Assembly (NCBI RefSeq): GCF_016820535.1
Contig: NZ_JADHDY010000002.1
Location: forward strand, 339,573-403,572
Origin: Sporosarcina beigongshangi
GTDB taxonomy: Bacteria; Actinomycetota; Actinomycetes; Actinomycetales; Micrococcaceae
Length of the DNA: 64,000 nt
Reading direction: 5' to 3'
Position 1 is the stretch's first letter; each line of letters starts with the position of its first letter. Made by a program: the position numbers and the translations under genes. This document shows positions 28,757 through 38,341 of this stretch, piece after piece. Under the pieces are notes generated by a model, which made no database searches, was not told where the DNA came from, and worked only from the letters and a program-made list of their open reading frames with translations.

Positions 28757-28930
28757 CCGGAGGGGATTATTAAAGGTATCGTTGATAGTCGTTGTGCGTG
28801 TCCTATCTCGATACCACGCGCCCGTTACAGGTCCGGTTGCAGGACTACCACTGAGCGGGCGTAATCGGGAAGTGTAAGGATGACTGGTGTTAGAGCCCTC
28901 ACCTCTGTTCCGGTAAACGCATAGATAGCA

Positions 28931-28952
28931 GGTGTCAACCATCTGTGACACC
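28931..28952 (+). promoter_or_regulatory. Hairpin in the rplM leader
   Basis: GGTGTCA (28931-28937) and TGACACC (28946-28952) form a perfect 7-bp stem with an 8-nt loop, 30 bp before the rplM start. A weak promoter candidate, TTGCAG (28837-28842), 17 bp, CGTAAT (28860-28865), lies upstream. L13 controls its own leader in some bacteria; whether this hairpin does so is not known. Confidence 0.35.
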
Positions 28953-28982
28953 ACCTAAGAACAAGAAACGAAGGCAAAAACC

Positions 28983-29426
28983 GTGCGTACGTATACCCCG
29001 AAGCCCGGCGATATCGACCGTCAGTGGCACATCATTGATGCCAACGACGTTGTCTTGGGCCGTCTTGCCAGCCAGACCGCAACACTGCTGCGTGGAAAGC
29101 ACAAGCCGACCTTCGCTCCCCATATGGACATGGGCGATTTCGTCATCATCATCAACGCCGAGAAGGTTGCCCTGACCGGCGCCAAGCTCGAGCAGAAGCG
29201 CGCTTACCGCCACTCGGGTTTCCCGGGCGGCCTGTCCAGCGTGAACTATGCAGAACTGCTGGAAAAGAACCCGGTTCGTGCAGTGGAGAAGGCCGTTGCC
29301 GGCATGCTCCCGAAGACCAAGCTGGGCAACGCCCAGATCAGCAAGCTGAAGGTCTACCGCGGTTCTGAGCACCCCCACGGTGCACAGCAGCCCAAGACGT
29401 TCGAAATTACCCAGGTCGCCCAGTAG
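28983..29426 (+). CDS. rplM: 50S ribosomal protein L13
   Basis: A 147-residue uL13, an early assembly protein. It starts at a GTG, (M)[38 protein letters not shown], and keeps [35 protein letters not shown]. It is followed by rpsI after 37 bp, as in nearly all bacteria. Confidence 0.98.
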   Translation: MRTYTPKPGDIDRQWHIIDANDVVLGRLASQTATLLRGKHKPTFAPHMDMGDFVIIINAEKVALTGAKLEQKRAYRHSGFPGGLSSVNYAELLEKNPVRAVEKAVAGMLPKTKLGNAQISKLKVYRGSEHPHGAQQPKTFEITQVAQ

Positions 29427-29463
29427 TCCTGGCCACCGCCTAAATCATTAACCAAGGAGAATC

Positions 29464-29976
29464 GTGGCTCAGAACACTGAAGAGCTGAACACCGAGGCCG
29501 TCGTGGCTGAGGAAGAAGTTTTGACCAGCTACACCAGCGAAAGCTCGGCTGCAGAAGCAGCACCCAAGAAGGAGCGCCCGGCACTGACCGTTTCCGGCGC
29601 TGCTGTTGGCCGCCGCAAGCAGGCAATCGCCCGCGTGCGCGTTGTCCCCGGCACCGGCAAGTGGGTCGTCAACGGCCGCGAGCTCGCCGACTACTTCCCG
29701 AACAAGCTCCACCAGCAGGAAGTCAACGACCCGTTCACCGTCCTCGACCTGGACGGCGCATACGACGTCATTGCACGCATCCACGGTGGCGGCCCCTCCG
29801 GCCAGGCTGGCGCACTGCGTCTCGGCGTAGCCCGTTCACTGAACGAGATCGACGTTGAGAACAACCGTGCAACCTTGAAGAAGGCAGGCTTCCTGACTCG
29901 TGACGCTCGCGTCATCGAGCGCAAGAAGGCTGGTCTGAAGAAGGCCCGTAAGGCTTCGCAGTACTCGAAGCGCTAA
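29464..29976 (+). CDS. rpsI: 30S ribosomal protein S9 with N-terminal extension
   Basis: A 170-residue uS9 whose C-terminal tail ([12 protein letters not shown]) contacts P-site tRNA. It begins with a GTG after AAGGAG. The first 45 residues are a Glu/Ala-rich extension; the conserved part begins at [27 protein letters not shown]. Most S9 proteins have about 130 residues. A strong terminator follows. Confidence 0.97.
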   Translation: MAQNTEELNTEAVVAEEEVLTSYTSESSAAEAAPKKERPALTVSGAAVGRRKQAIARVRVVPGTGKWVVNGRELADYFPNKLHQQEVNDPFTVLDLDGAYDVIARIHGGGPSGQAGALRLGVARSLNEIDVENNRATLKKAGFLTRDARVIERKKAGLKKARKASQYSKR

Positions 29977-29993
29977 TTTCAGCGCTCCACAAG

Positions 29994-30028
29994 AATCCCC
30001 GGTTCGCATTGCGAGCCGGGGATTTTTT
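29994..30028 (+). terminator. Terminator after rpsI
   Basis: AATCCCCGGTTCG pairs with the complementary GAGCCGGGGATT (one G-U), with a small loop, followed by a run of T to 30028. This is a clear intrinsic terminator 18 bp after the stop. Confidence 0.9.
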
Positions 30029-30200
30029 GTGCCCGGCCGGTTGTAGGCCCATGCAGCGATCCTGGAGCCGGGCCGCTGGCGCCTTGGCCGCCCTGCGCCT
30101 AGGTGCGCGGGGAAGGGCCTCCCGGCTGGAAGGTGACATACGAACAATCGGTGTGCGGCCATGCATGAAGCCGCCGGGAGGAAATACCGGGCGGATGATT

Positions 30201-30213
30201 TAGACTGAACGGG
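30201..30213 (+). promoter_or_regulatory. Probable leaderless promoter of glmM
   Basis: TAGACT (30201-30206) is followed by 7 nt and the ATG, without a Shine-Dalgarno. Confidence 0.5.
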
Positions 30214-31560
30214 ATGTCAAGATTATTTGGAACAGATGGTGTCCGTGGTTTGGCCAATGGCCTGCTGACGGCTGAGCTGGCGTTGTCGCTGGCCCAGGCC
30301 GCTGCAGTTGTTCTTGGGCATGATCAGATGAGTGAGGGCAAGCGGCCCCGTGCCGTGATCGCCCGCGACCCCCGCGCAAGTGGTGAATTTATTGGGGCTG
30401 CCGTTGAGGCGGGCCTGGCAAGTGCCGGAGTGGATGTCTACGACGCCGGCGTCCTGCCGACGCCTGCTGCGGCGTTCCTGATTGCGGATCTCGGCGCCGA
30501 CTTCGGCGTCATGATCTCCGCCTCCCACAACCCGGCTCCGGACAATGGGATCAAGTTCTTCGCCCGCGGCGGCACCAAGCTGCCTGACGAGGTTGAAGAT
30601 GCCATAGAGGCGCAGCTTGAGCGTGCGGCCTTCCGCCCTGTGGGTGTTGACGTTGGCCGCATCCAGCGCTTTGCAGACGCCGAGGACCGGTACGTGCTCC
30701 ACCTGCTGGGGACCCTGCCACACCGCCTGGACGGGCTGAAGGTCGTCCTGGACTGCGCCCATGGTGCAGCCAGCGGATGCTCGCCGCAGGTGTTCACTGA
30801 TGCCGGTGCCGATGTCACAGTGATCGGTGCCAACCCCGACGGGCTGAACATCAACGACGGCGTGGGGTCCACCCACCTGGAACTGCTGCAGGAAACGGTC
30901 CTCTCCACCGGGGCAGACCTCGGCATTGCCCACGACGGCGACGCCGACCGCTGCCTTGCCGTGGACCACGAAGGCAATGTCATCGACGGCGACCAGATCA
31001 TGGCCGTGCTGGCATTGGCCCAGAAGGAGGCCGGCGAACTCAAGGATGACGTCCTGGTGGCGACCGTCATGAGCAACCTGGGCCTGAAGATCGCACTGCG
31101 GGAGGCCGGCATCACCATCCGGGAAACCGGGGTCGGCGACCGCTACGTGCTGGAGGAAATGCGCCGCGGCAACTACACCCTGGGCGGCGAGCAGTCCGGC
31201 CACGTCATTTTCTCCAAGTACGCCACCACCGGCGACGGCCTGCTGACCGGCCTTCAACTCGCCGCACAGGTTGCCAAGACCGGCAAGACGCTGAATGAAT
31301 TGGCCAAGGCCATGACCAAGCTGCCGCAGGTCATGATCAATGTGAAAAACGTGGACAAGAACCGGGCTTCCTCCGTCCCTGCCATCAATGCCGCCGTCGC
31401 CAAGGCCGAGGCAGAACTGGGGGACACAGGTCGGGTCCTGCTGCGCCCCTCAGGCACCGAGCCCCTTGTGCGGGTCATGGTGGAAGCCGGCGACACCGAA
31501 ACCGCCGAGCGCATCTGCAACGACCTTGTGACAGTGGTCCGCGCCGAGCTGTCCCTGTAG
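30214..31560 (+). CDS. glmM: Phosphoglucosamine mutase
   Basis: A 448-residue enzyme converting glucosamine 6-phosphate to glucosamine 1-phosphate on the way to UDP-GlcNAc. The phosphorylated Ser is S104 in ISASHNP (101-107), the metal loop is DGDADR (241-246), the sugar loop GGEQSG is near 328, and the phosphate-binding RPSGTEP is near 410. This pattern separates it from phosphoglucomutases. Together with glmS, 3 kb downstream, it makes cell-wall amino sugars. Confidence 0.97.
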   Translation: MSRLFGTDGVRGLANGLLTAELALSLAQAAAVVLGHDQMSEGKRPRAVIARDPRASGEFIGAAVEAGLASAGVDVYDAGVLPTPAAAFLIADLGADFGVMISASHNPAPDNGIKFFARGGTKLPDEVEDAIEAQLERAAFRPVGVDVGRIQRFADAEDRYVLHLLGTLPHRLDGLKVVLDCAHGAASGCSPQVFTDAGADVTVIGANPDGLNINDGVGSTHLELLQETVLSTGADLGIAHDGDADRCLAVDHEGNVIDGDQIMAVLALAQKEAGELKDDVLVATVMSNLGLKIALREAGITIRETGVGDRYVLEEMRRGNYTLGGEQSGHVIFSKYATTGDGLLTGLQLAAQVAKTGKTLNELAKAMTKLPQVMINVKNVDKNRASSVPAINAAVAKAEAELGDTGRVLLRPSGTEPLVRVMVEAGDTETAERICNDLVTVVRAELSL

Positions 31561-31601
31561 CGGCACACCGCGCAACAACGGCGCGCGCCCTGCGCCATAA
31601 G

Positions 31602-31637
31602 AAAGGCGGCCTCCCCGGTGGGGAAGCCGCCTTTTTC
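31602..31637. terminator. Bidirectional terminator between glmM and mscL
   Basis: AAAGGCGGC (31602-31610) and GCCGCCTTT enclose an inner TCCCC/GGGGA stem and a T run on the plus strand; the minus strand has TTTCTT after the same stem. It serves the two convergent genes. Confidence 0.8.
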
Positions 31638-31656
31638 TTGTGGTTATGGTCGGGCG

Positions 31657-32064
31657 CTAGTGTTGGCCGCCGGTGGGCTGTGCCTTGAGCGCATCGCGGA
31701 TTTCGGTCAGCAGTTCGATCTGCGGGTCGACTGCGGGTTCTTCTTCCTTGATGCCCAGCTTGGCGTTGCGGCGGGCGATGATGTGGTTCATGGGCATGAC
31801 AACCACAAAGTAGATGGCAGCGGCAACAAGGATGAAGTTCACGAGCACGGTGAGGAAGACGCCAAACTTGATGTCCACGCCGTTGATGTTGAGGACGGCA
31901 AAGCTGTCAAAGTTTGGTGACTGGAACAGTGCAGCAATAAGCGGCATCAGTATGTTTTCCACGAGGGAGTTCACAACTGCCCCGAAAGCGGCACCGATGA
32001 CGACGGCCACGGCAAGGTCTACGACGTTGCCCTTAAGTATGAAATCTCTGAATCCCTTTAGCAT
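31657..32064 (-). CDS. mscL: Large-conductance mechanosensitive channel
   Basis: A 135-residue MscL, a pentameric channel that opens under membrane tension on osmotic downshock. The ATG at 32064 gives the classic start MLKGFRDFILKGNVVDLAVAVVIGAAFGAVV, which includes the first span; the second span is FLTVLVNFILVAAAIYFVVVMP. The cytoplasmic C-terminal helix follows. An upstream GTG at 32082 would add six residues. It is separated by 64 bp from the carboxypeptidase gene upstream. Confidence 0.94.
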   Translation of the reverse strand: MLKGFRDFILKGNVVDLAVAVVIGAAFGAVVNSLVENILMPLIAALFQSPNFDSFAVLNINGVDIKFGVFLTVLVNFILVAAAIYFVVVMPMNHIIARRNAKLGIKEEEPAVDPQIELLTEIRDALKAQPTGGQH

Positions 32065-32128
32065 GCACCCAAAGTACCGCACTCCGGGTGTTCATTGTGG
32101 ATTTGCGTCGATCTTTTCGCTGAAGTTC

Positions 32129-33124
32129 TTAATAGTCCGGGGCCCCGGGGGCGGCCAGAAATTCCTCATAGCTGTGGAATCCTCGAACAACCATGTCCTT
32201 GGCCACGGCCGTGCCCACGAAACGCAGGTGCCACGGCTCGGGCAGGTAACCCGTCATGGCTTCCTGGCCGGGCTGGTACCGGACGATGTAGCCGTAATCG
32301 GCGCCGTGCTCCGCCGCCCACTGGGCAGCTGCTGTTTCAGCGAAGCATGAGGTGAAGTCGCAGGCCGTGCCCGCATTTGCGTCCCCGATGTCCACGGCAA
32401 GGCCGGTCTGGTGTTCGGAGTAGCCTGGACGGGCCGAGGTGGTGTCGGCTGCGGCGACGCCCTTGTTGGCGACGTAGCCGTTGTAAACGCCGAACTGGGT
32501 GTCGTAGGAGCGGTAGCTGCTCTTGAGCGTGATGGCCACACCTTGGGCGGCAGCGTCGGCGAACATGCGCTCCAGCGCCGTGGCAGCTTCGGCCCGCAGC
32601 AGCATCGGCTCCGAGGATCCCGACGGGACTGCCGGGGCCACCAGGTCTGCCGGGGCAAAGTCCGCCGGAACAAGGGCCCGCTGCTTGTTCACCAGCACCA
32701 GCGGGCTGGCCGGGTTGCCGATGTCCAGCAGGGCAGGGTCGCCAATCCCACTGGTGCCGGCGGCTGCCAGGTCCTGGATGGGAGAGTCTGCGCCGGCGCC
32801 CGCCACCGGCAGTGCTGCCGCAGTGGCCGGCTGCGTGGCGTCGGGCTGTGCAGGGGCTGCGGCTGCGGCATCGGCGGCCGGTGCGCGAGTGGCGGGAGGC
32901 AGGTCGGACGCGCTGGCCGCGTTCGCCGTCGTCCATTCCTCAAAAAAAGTTGTCCAGGGATCCGCCTTTGCCGGGGCAAGGCTCAAGGACACGCTGAAAA
33001 CAAGCGCGGCACCGGCCAGGGACACGATGATGCCGCCGGGGCGCGGCCATGACAGCGCGCGGTACATGCGGGAGGCGGCGGAGGGCCGGGGGCGGCGGGG
33101 CCGCTGCATGTCGGGAGCAGGCAC
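32129..33124 (-). CDS. D-alanyl-D-alanine carboxypeptidase, VanY family
   Basis: About 331 residues. The GTG at 33124 shares a base with the coaA stop (TAGTG) and has GAGGAAGG just upstream; an ATG at 33109 is the alternative. An Arg/Pro-rich N-region is followed by a hydrophobic segment ending in AKA (signal peptide or anchor) and then an Ala/Pro-rich linker. The C-terminal peptidase M15B domain has SSYRSYDTQ, the zinc motif SEHQTGLAVDIG (His and Asp ligands) and EPWHLRFVG (catalytic Glu region and His ligand). It should trim the terminal D-Ala of peptidoglycan stem peptides outside the membrane. Confidence 0.88.
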   Translation of the reverse strand: MPAPDMQRPRRPRPSAASRMYRALSWPRPGGIIVSLAGAALVFSVSLSLAPAKADPWTTFFEEWTTANAASASDLPPATRAPAADAAAAAPAQPDATQPATAAALPVAGAGADSPIQDLAAAGTSGIGDPALLDIGNPASPLVLVNKQRALVPADFAPADLVAPAVPSGSSEPMLLRAEAATALERMFADAAAQGVAITLKSSYRSYDTQFGVYNGYVANKGVAAADTTSARPGYSEHQTGLAVDIGDANAGTACDFTSCFAETAAAQWAAEHGADYGYIVRYQPGQEAMTGYLPEPWHLRFVGTAVAKDMVVRGFHSYEEFLAAPGAPDY

Positions 33125-34092
33125 TAGACCTTCCTCAGAAGCATCCGGCGGATGGAGTGGTCCGCATCCTTGGTTAGCACCAGCTGGGCGCGGCCGCGGG
33201 TGGGCAGGACATTCTGCAGGAGATTGGGCTCGTTGATGTTCTTCCAGATCCGGGAGGCTGTGGCGGTGGCTTCCACATCGGAGAGGTCGGCGTAGCGGCG
33301 GAAGTAGGAATCGGGATCCGAGAAGGCGCCGGAGCGCAGGGAACGGAACCGTTCGATGTACCACTGCTCGATATTGCTGGTCTTGGCGTCGACGTAGATG
33401 GAGAAGTCGAAGAAGTCGCTGACGGCCAGGCCGGAACGGCCGTCGCTGCGGGGGCGTGCGGCGGCCAGGACGTTCAGTCCCTCGACGATCAGCACGTCGG
33501 GGCGGCGGACGACGACCTCCTTGTCGGGGAGGATGTCGTAGGTCAGATGGGAGTACATGGGGGCGCGGACCTCCTCGGCGCCGCTCTTGACCGCGCTGAC
33601 AAAGCGGAGCAGTGCGCGGCGGTTGTAGGACTCGGGGAAGCCCTTGCGACCCATGAGCCCGCGGCGTTCCAGCTCCGCATTGGGGTAGAGGAAGCCGTCG
33701 GTGGTGACGAGCTCCACGTTGGGGGTGTCCGGCCAACGCCGCAGCATTTCACGGAGCACGCGGGCCGTGGTGGACTTGCCCACGGCCACGGAGCCGGCCA
33801 CGCCGATCACGAAGGGTGTGCGCGAACCGCGCTCACCCAGGAACGTGGTCGTGGCGCTGTGCAGGTGGCCCGCGGCGGCGACATAGAGGTTCAGCAGCCG
33901 TGACAGCGGCAGGTAGACGTCGTGGATTTCACGCATGTTGAGTTGGTCACCCAGGCCCCGGAGCCGCTGGACGTCGTCTTCGTCGAGGGGCTGCTCAATC
34001 TTGTTGGCCAGCCGGGACCACGTTTGCCGGTCCAGTTCCACAAAGGGGGAGGTGCTGGCGCCGTTGCCTGACTCGATTCTTTGCGCTGTCAC
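33124..34092 (-). CDS. coaA: Pantothenate kinase type I
   Basis: A 322-residue enzyme for the first step of coenzyme A synthesis. The P-loop [11 protein letters not shown] is at residues 97-107, and [17 protein letters not shown] and [23 protein letters not shown] are typical of the prokaryotic type I family. It starts with a GTG at 34092; a CAGAAT box lies 7 nt upstream (34100-34105), suggesting a leaderless transcript. It is divergent from glmS and coupled to the carboxypeptidase gene. Confidence 0.96.
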   Translation of the reverse strand: MTAQRIESGNGASTSPFVELDRQTWSRLANKIEQPLDEDDVQRLRGLGDQLNMREIHDVYLPLSRLLNLYVAAAGHLHSATTTFLGERGSRTPFVIGVAGSVAVGKSTTARVLREMLRRWPDTPNVELVTTDGFLYPNAELERRGLMGRKGFPESYNRRALLRFVSAVKSGAEEVRAPMYSHLTYDILPDKEVVVRRPDVLIVEGLNVLAAARPRSDGRSGLAVSDFFDFSIYVDAKTSNIEQWYIERFRSLRSGAFSDPDSYFRRYADLSDVEATATASRIWKNINEPNLLQNVLPTRGRAQLVLTKDADHSIRRMLLRKV

Positions 34093-34234
34093 AACTGCAA
34101 TTCTGCCTTGTTTGGTGTGGAGAGCGAAACGAGCGCGTTTCAGGCTGCGGTGTTTTCTGACACTTTCTCACAGGTACTTCCACGGGAGGACGTAGAACGT
34201 CCCTTGAATGCGGCGGGGTTTATGATTGTTTTTC
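34093..34234. promoter_or_regulatory. Divergent coaA / glmS promoter region
   Basis: On the minus strand CAGAAT (34105 to 34100) lies 7 nt before the coaA GTG. On the plus strand TATGAT (34221-34226) lies 8 nt before the glmS ATG. Neither gene has a good Shine-Dalgarno, so both transcripts may be leaderless or nearly so. Confidence 0.45.
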
Positions 34235-36142
34235 ATGTGTGGAATTGTGGGATACGCCGGTACCGCCCCGGCTCAAGACGTTAATGCAGCAACGGGCCAG
34301 CGCGCCCTTGAAGTGTTGGTGGAGGGCCTGCGCCGGCTCGAATACCGCGGCTACGACTCCGCCGGGATCGCTGTGGTGGCTGCTGACGGCATCGCCATGC
34401 GGAAGAAGAGCGGCAAGCTGGTAGAACTGCTGGACGAGCTCTCCCGCAATCCGGTTCCGGATTCGGCCACAGGCATTGGCCACACCCGCTGGGCTACCCA
34501 TGGCGGACCCACCGACGTCAACGCCCACCCGCACCTTGTGGACGGCGGCCGGCTGGCCGTGATCCACAACGGAATCATTGAAAACTATTCACCGCTGAAG
34601 GCGCGCCTGCTCGAGCGCGGCCACACCTTCCTCTCCGAAACCGACACCGAGGTGGCCGCAACCCTGCTGGGGGACATCTACCGCGGCCTTGGCGACGGCG
34701 AAGGCTCGGGCACCGGCGGCCGCCTGGCGCTTGCCATGCAGCAGCTGGCCCAGCAGCTTGAAGGTGCTTTCACGCTCGTGGCAACCCATGCCGACCAGCC
34801 CGGCGTCGTGGTGGCTGCCCGCCGCAACTCGCCCCTCGTGGTGGGCCTGGGCGACGGCGAAAACTTCCTCGGCTCGGACGTCTCCGGCTTCATCGACTAC
34901 ACGCGCCGTGCCGTGGAACTGGGTCAGAACCAGGTTGTCACCATCACGGCCGAAGCCGTCGAAATCACCGATTTCCTCGGTGGCCCGGCCGAGGGCCGGG
35001 AGTACTTGGTGGACTGGGATGCAGCAGCCGCCAAGAAGGACGGCTTTGCCTCGTTCATGGAGAAGGAGATCAACGACCAGCCGGACGCCGTCGCACAGAC
35101 CCTCCTGGGCCGCAACGACGGCGACGGCAACCTCACCCTTGATGAGCTGCGCGTCGACCCCGAGGTGCTGAAGACGATCAACAAGATCATCGTGCTGGCC
35201 TGCGGCACCTCCGCCTACGCCGGCCAGGTGGCCAAGTACGCCATCGAGCACTGGTGCCGCATCCCCACCGAGGTGGAGCTGTCGCACGAGTTCCGCTACC
35301 GGGACCCCATCGTGGACGAGAAGACGCTCATCGTTTCCATTTCCCAGTCCGGCGAAACCATGGACACCCTCATGGCCGTGCGCTATGCGCGGGAGCAGGG
35401 CGCCAAGACGGTGTCCATCTGCAACACCAACGGTTCCACCATTCCGCGCGAATCCGACGCCGTGCTGTACACGCACGCCGGCCCCGAAATTGCGGTGGCC
35501 TCCACCAAGGCCTTCCTGGCCCAGATCACCGCAACGTACTTGCTGGGCCTTTATTTGGCGCAGCTGCGCGGCAACCTTTTCCAGGGCCAGATCAAGGACA
35601 TCCTGGCCGAGCTGGCCAAGACTCCGGCCAAGATCGCCACCGTCATTGCCAACGCCGGCCAGATCAAGGACCTGGCGCACAGCATGGCGGAGACCCGCAC
35701 GGTGCTGTTCCTGGGCCGTCATGTGGGCTACCCCGTGGCCATGGAAGGGGCGCTCAAGCTCAAGGAGCTGGCCTACATCCATGCCGAGGGCTTTGCCGCC
35801 GGCGAGCTCAAGCACGGTCCCATCGCCCTGATCGAGGAGGGCCAGGCCGTTATCGTGGTGGTCCCCTCCCCGCGCGGCCGCGATTCCCTCCACGCCAAGG
35901 TGGTCTCCAATATCCAGGAGGTCCGCGCCCGCGGCGCCAAGACGATCGTGATCGCCGAGGAAGGCGACGAGTCCGTGCGCGAATTTGCCGAGCACGTCTT
36001 CTACATCCCCGAAACCAGCACGCTGCTGGCGCCCCTGCTGGCCACTGTGCCGCTGCAGATCTTCGCCCTGGAACTGGCCACGGCCAAGGGCTACGACGTC
36101 GACCAGCCGCGCAACCTGGCCAAGTCGGTGACGGTGGAATAG
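34235..36142 (+). CDS. glmS: Glutamine-fructose-6-phosphate aminotransferase (isomerizing)
   Basis: A 635-residue enzyme making glucosamine 6-phosphate from fructose 6-phosphate and glutamine. The ATG at 34235 is required because Cys2 (MCGIVGYAG) is the N-terminal nucleophile of the glutaminase domain; an in-frame start at 34226 would block it. The two SIS domains are visible (ACGTSAYAGQVAKYAIE, SISQSGETMDTL, LGRHVGYPVAMEGALKLKELAYIHAEGFAAGELKHGPIALI), and the C-terminus DQPRNLAKSVTVE is the standard fructose-6-phosphate loop. Confidence 0.98.
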   Translation: MCGIVGYAGTAPAQDVNAATGQRALEVLVEGLRRLEYRGYDSAGIAVVAADGIAMRKKSGKLVELLDELSRNPVPDSATGIGHTRWATHGGPTDVNAHPHLVDGGRLAVIHNGIIENYSPLKARLLERGHTFLSETDTEVAATLLGDIYRGLGDGEGSGTGGRLALAMQQLAQQLEGAFTLVATHADQPGVVVAARRNSPLVVGLGDGENFLGSDVSGFIDYTRRAVELGQNQVVTITAEAVEITDFLGGPAEGREYLVDWDAAAAKKDGFASFMEKEINDQPDAVAQTLLGRNDGDGNLTLDELRVDPEVLKTINKIIVLACGTSAYAGQVAKYAIEHWCRIPTEVELSHEFRYRDPIVDEKTLIVSISQSGETMDTLMAVRYAREQGAKTVSICNTNGSTIPRESDAVLYTHAGPEIAVASTKAFLAQITATYLLGLYLAQLRGNLFQGQIKDILAELAKTPAKIATVIANAGQIKDLAHSMAETRTVLFLGRHVGYPVAMEGALKLKELAYIHAEGFAAGELKHGPIALIEEGQAVIVVVPSPRGRDSLHAKVVSNIQEVRARGAKTIVIAEEGDESVREFAEHVFYIPETSTLLAPLLATVPLQIFALELATAKGYDVDQPRNLAKSVTVE

Positions 36143-36159
36143 GCCGTCCCCTGTCCGCT

Positions 36160-36212
36160 CCCGACGGCGGCCGGCGCCTTCCCTGCGAAGGTGCCGGCCG
36201 CCGTCGGGCTTT
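36160..36212 (+). terminator. Terminator after glmS
   Basis: A stem of about 22 bp with a perfect 16-bp part (CCCGACGGCGGCCGGC paired with GCCGGCCGCCGTCGGG) and a CTGC loop is followed by CTTT. It begins 17 bp after the stop. Confidence 0.85.
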
Positions 36213-36347
36213 AACCAGGCCTGATCCGAGCAAGGGGTGCGGAAGAGCGGCCCGGAGGCGGGCAATCGATGGGGATGGGCCCTTGTCTGCGCGAGCTTCC
36301 GGATGGGGTGCGCGGCGAGCTTGCGGGGCGGGGGTGCGGCGGGGGAA

Positions 36348-36359
36348 TAGGCTGTAGGC
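36348..36359 (+). promoter_or_regulatory. Probable leaderless promoter of acpS
   Basis: TAGGCT (36348-36353) is followed by 6 nt and the ATG at 36360, with no Shine-Dalgarno. Confidence 0.45.
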
Positions 36360-36707
36360 ATGATCATTGGCATTGGTGTGGACGTTGTTGATATTGAGCG
36401 CTTCGGCCGGCAGCTGGAACGAACCCCCGGCCTGCGCGACCGGCTGTTTGTTCCGGCCGAACGCGGCCTGAACACTCAGTCGCTCGCGGCACGCTTCGCC
36501 GCCAAGGAGTCCGTGGCCAAGGCCCTCGGTGCGCCGGCGGGCATGAACTGGCAGGACTGCTGGATCGGCCTCGATGAGCACGGGCCCACCATCAACGTCA
36601 AGGGGACCGTGGCCGCCGTCGCAAAGTCCAAGGGCATCAAGCACTGGCACCTGTCCATGAGCCACGACGGCGGCATCTCCACGGCCATGGTGATTGCCGA
36701 GAGCTGA
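36360..36707 (+). CDS. acpS: Holo-[acyl-carrier-protein] synthase
   Basis: A 115-residue phosphopantetheinyl transferase that loads ACP from coenzyme A. The metal-binding Asp is in [10 protein letters not shown] (about 6-15) and the Glu in [13 protein letters not shown] (about 46-58). [20 protein letters not shown] is the C-terminal signature. The order glmS-acpS-nnr is usual in actinobacteria. The following gene starts 1 bp after its stop. Confidence 0.95.
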   Translation: MIIGIGVDVVDIERFGRQLERTPGLRDRLFVPAERGLNTQSLAARFAAKESVAKALGAPAGMNWQDCWIGLDEHGPTINVKGTVAAVAKSKGIKHWHLSMSHDGGISTAMVIAES

Positions 36708-36708
36708 C

Positions 36709-38268
36709 GTGCTCAGCGCCCACACCGCAGCCGCCGTCCGCGTCGCCGAAGGCCCGCTCCTGGCGGCAGGCCGCGGCCCGGCATTGATGCGCACTGCCGC
36801 ACTGGGCCTGGCCCACGGCATCGCGTCTGTGTTGCGTGCCCGCGGCGGCCGCATCTACGGGGCGCGTGCCGTTCTGCTGGTGGGCTCCGGCAACAATGGC
36901 GGGGACGCACTGTATGCGGGTGCCTGGCTGGCTGCCCGCGGAACCCGCACGACGGCGCTGCTCACCGGTGCGCGCACCCATCCCGAGGCGCTGGCCGCCT
37001 TTGTGGCGGCCGGGGGGCGCTGCCTGGAGCCGGCGGCTGCGGACGGCAGTCCCGATGCGGCAGTGGCGGGTTTCCTGGCCGAGGCGGGCCTGTCCGATGT
37101 CATCGTTGACGGGCTGTTGGGCACCGGCGGGCGGGGCGGGCTGCGCGGGCGGGCGGCGGAGGTTGTTGCCACCCTCGATGCGCTCTCGGGGCCCGGGCGC
37201 CCCGCGGTGGTCGCGTGCGACCTGCCCAGCGGTGTCGACGCCACCACCGGCGAGGTCCACGGGCCCGTGCTGCGGGCCGATCTCACCGTCACCTTTGGGG
37301 CCGTGAAAACCGGGCTGGTGACGGCGCCGGGAGAACAGCTGTGCGGCGCGGTGCGCTGCATTGACCTGGGGATCGCCGGGCACCTGGGCGAACCGGACGT
37401 GCTGCGCCTGGAGCCGCAAGACATCGCAGCCTTTCTTCCCGTGCCCGGGGCCGCGGACCACAAGTACACCCGCGGCGTGGCCGGGATCATTGCGGGATCG
37501 GCCCAGTACCCCGGCGCCGCGTTGCTGGCTGTGGCGGCGGCGTCGGCCTGCGGGCCGGGCATGGTGCGGTACCTGGGGCCGGAGCAGGTGGCGGCCGCCG
37601 TGCATGTGCGCAACCCCGAGGTGGTGTGTTCGACAGGGATGCCCGGTGACGTGCGCGTCCAGGCGTGGCTTGTTGGATCCGGGATCGACGGCGACGGCCC
37701 GGCCATGGAACGTGCCGCAGCGGCCATGGAGGGCGGGCTTCCCACCGTGGTTGATGCTGCGGCGCTGGCACTGCTCCGGCCGGCCTCCGGCAACTCCCAC
37801 CTGGTCCTGACCCCGCATGCGGGGGAGCTGTCGGCGCTGTTGCAACGGCACGGCGTGGAACTGGATCGAGCGGCCGTCGAGGCCTCGCCGCTGGCTGCAG
37901 CCCGCCGTGCAGCCGGCCTTTTTGGCGCAACCGTGCTGCTCAAGGGGGCCACCACGGTGGTGGCGTCGCCCGACGGGACCACGTATGCCCAGGCCAACGG
38001 CTCGCCCGCACTCGCCACGGCCGGAAGCGGGGACACGCTGGCAGGGATCCTCGTGGCCCTGCTGGCCATGGAGGCTGCCCGCGAAACGCCGGGCAGCGGG
38101 GTTCCCGGGGCTCCGGGGCCCGGGGCGCTGGCCCGCACGGCCGCGCTCGCAGCCGCAGTGCACGGGGAACTTGCACGCCTGGTGACGCAGTCCCCGCTTA
38201 ACGCAGGACAGCTGGCGGAACGGATTCCAAAGGTCTGGGCACAGTTGTGCCATATAAAACCGGAGTAG
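36709..38268 (+). CDS. nnr: Bifunctional NAD(P)HX epimerase / ADP-dependent dehydratase
   Basis: A 519-residue fusion that repairs hydrated NAD(P)H. The N-terminal YjeF_N-like epimerase domain shows VGSGNNGGDALYAGAWL and VDGLLGTGGRGG plus CDLPSGVDATTG. The C-terminal ribokinase-like dehydratase domain (from about 240) has HKYTRGVAGIIAGSAQYPGAALL, LTPHAGELSALL, LLKGATTVVASP and the nucleotide motif ATAGSGDTLAGILVALL. The GTG at 36709 is chosen as start; a TTG at 36694 inside acpS is possible. An Ala/Gly/Pro-rich insert lies near residue 455. Confidence 0.94.
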   Translation: MLSAHTAAAVRVAEGPLLAAGRGPALMRTAALGLAHGIASVLRARGGRIYGARAVLLVGSGNNGGDALYAGAWLAARGTRTTALLTGARTHPEALAAFVAAGGRCLEPAAADGSPDAAVAGFLAEAGLSDVIVDGLLGTGGRGGLRGRAAEVVATLDALSGPGRPAVVACDLPSGVDATTGEVHGPVLRADLTVTFGAVKTGLVTAPGEQLCGAVRCIDLGIAGHLGEPDVLRLEPQDIAAFLPVPGAADHKYTRGVAGIIAGSAQYPGAALLAVAAASACGPGMVRYLGPEQVAAAVHVRNPEVVCSTGMPGDVRVQAWLVGSGIDGDGPAMERAAAAMEGGLPTVVDAAALALLRPASGNSHLVLTPHAGELSALLQRHGVELDRAAVEASPLAAARRAAGLFGATVLLKGATTVVASPDGTTYAQANGSPALATAGSGDTLAGILVALLAMEAARETPGSGVPGAPGPGALARTAALAAAVHGELARLVTQSPLNAGQLAERIPKVWAQLCHIKPE

Positions 38269-38341
38269 GCCGGTCCTGCGGGGGAACCCGGCCGTCCCAG
38301 TCCGCACCACACGCCGCATCGGCAGATAAACAGGGGGAAAC

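Noticed and set aside
34226..34234. Upstream in-frame start for glmS
   Set aside because: It would mask Cys2, the essential N-terminal nucleophile.
36855..38312. Long minus-strand ORF (485 codons) opposite nnr
   Set aside because: Antisense shadow; nnr carries complete domain motifs.
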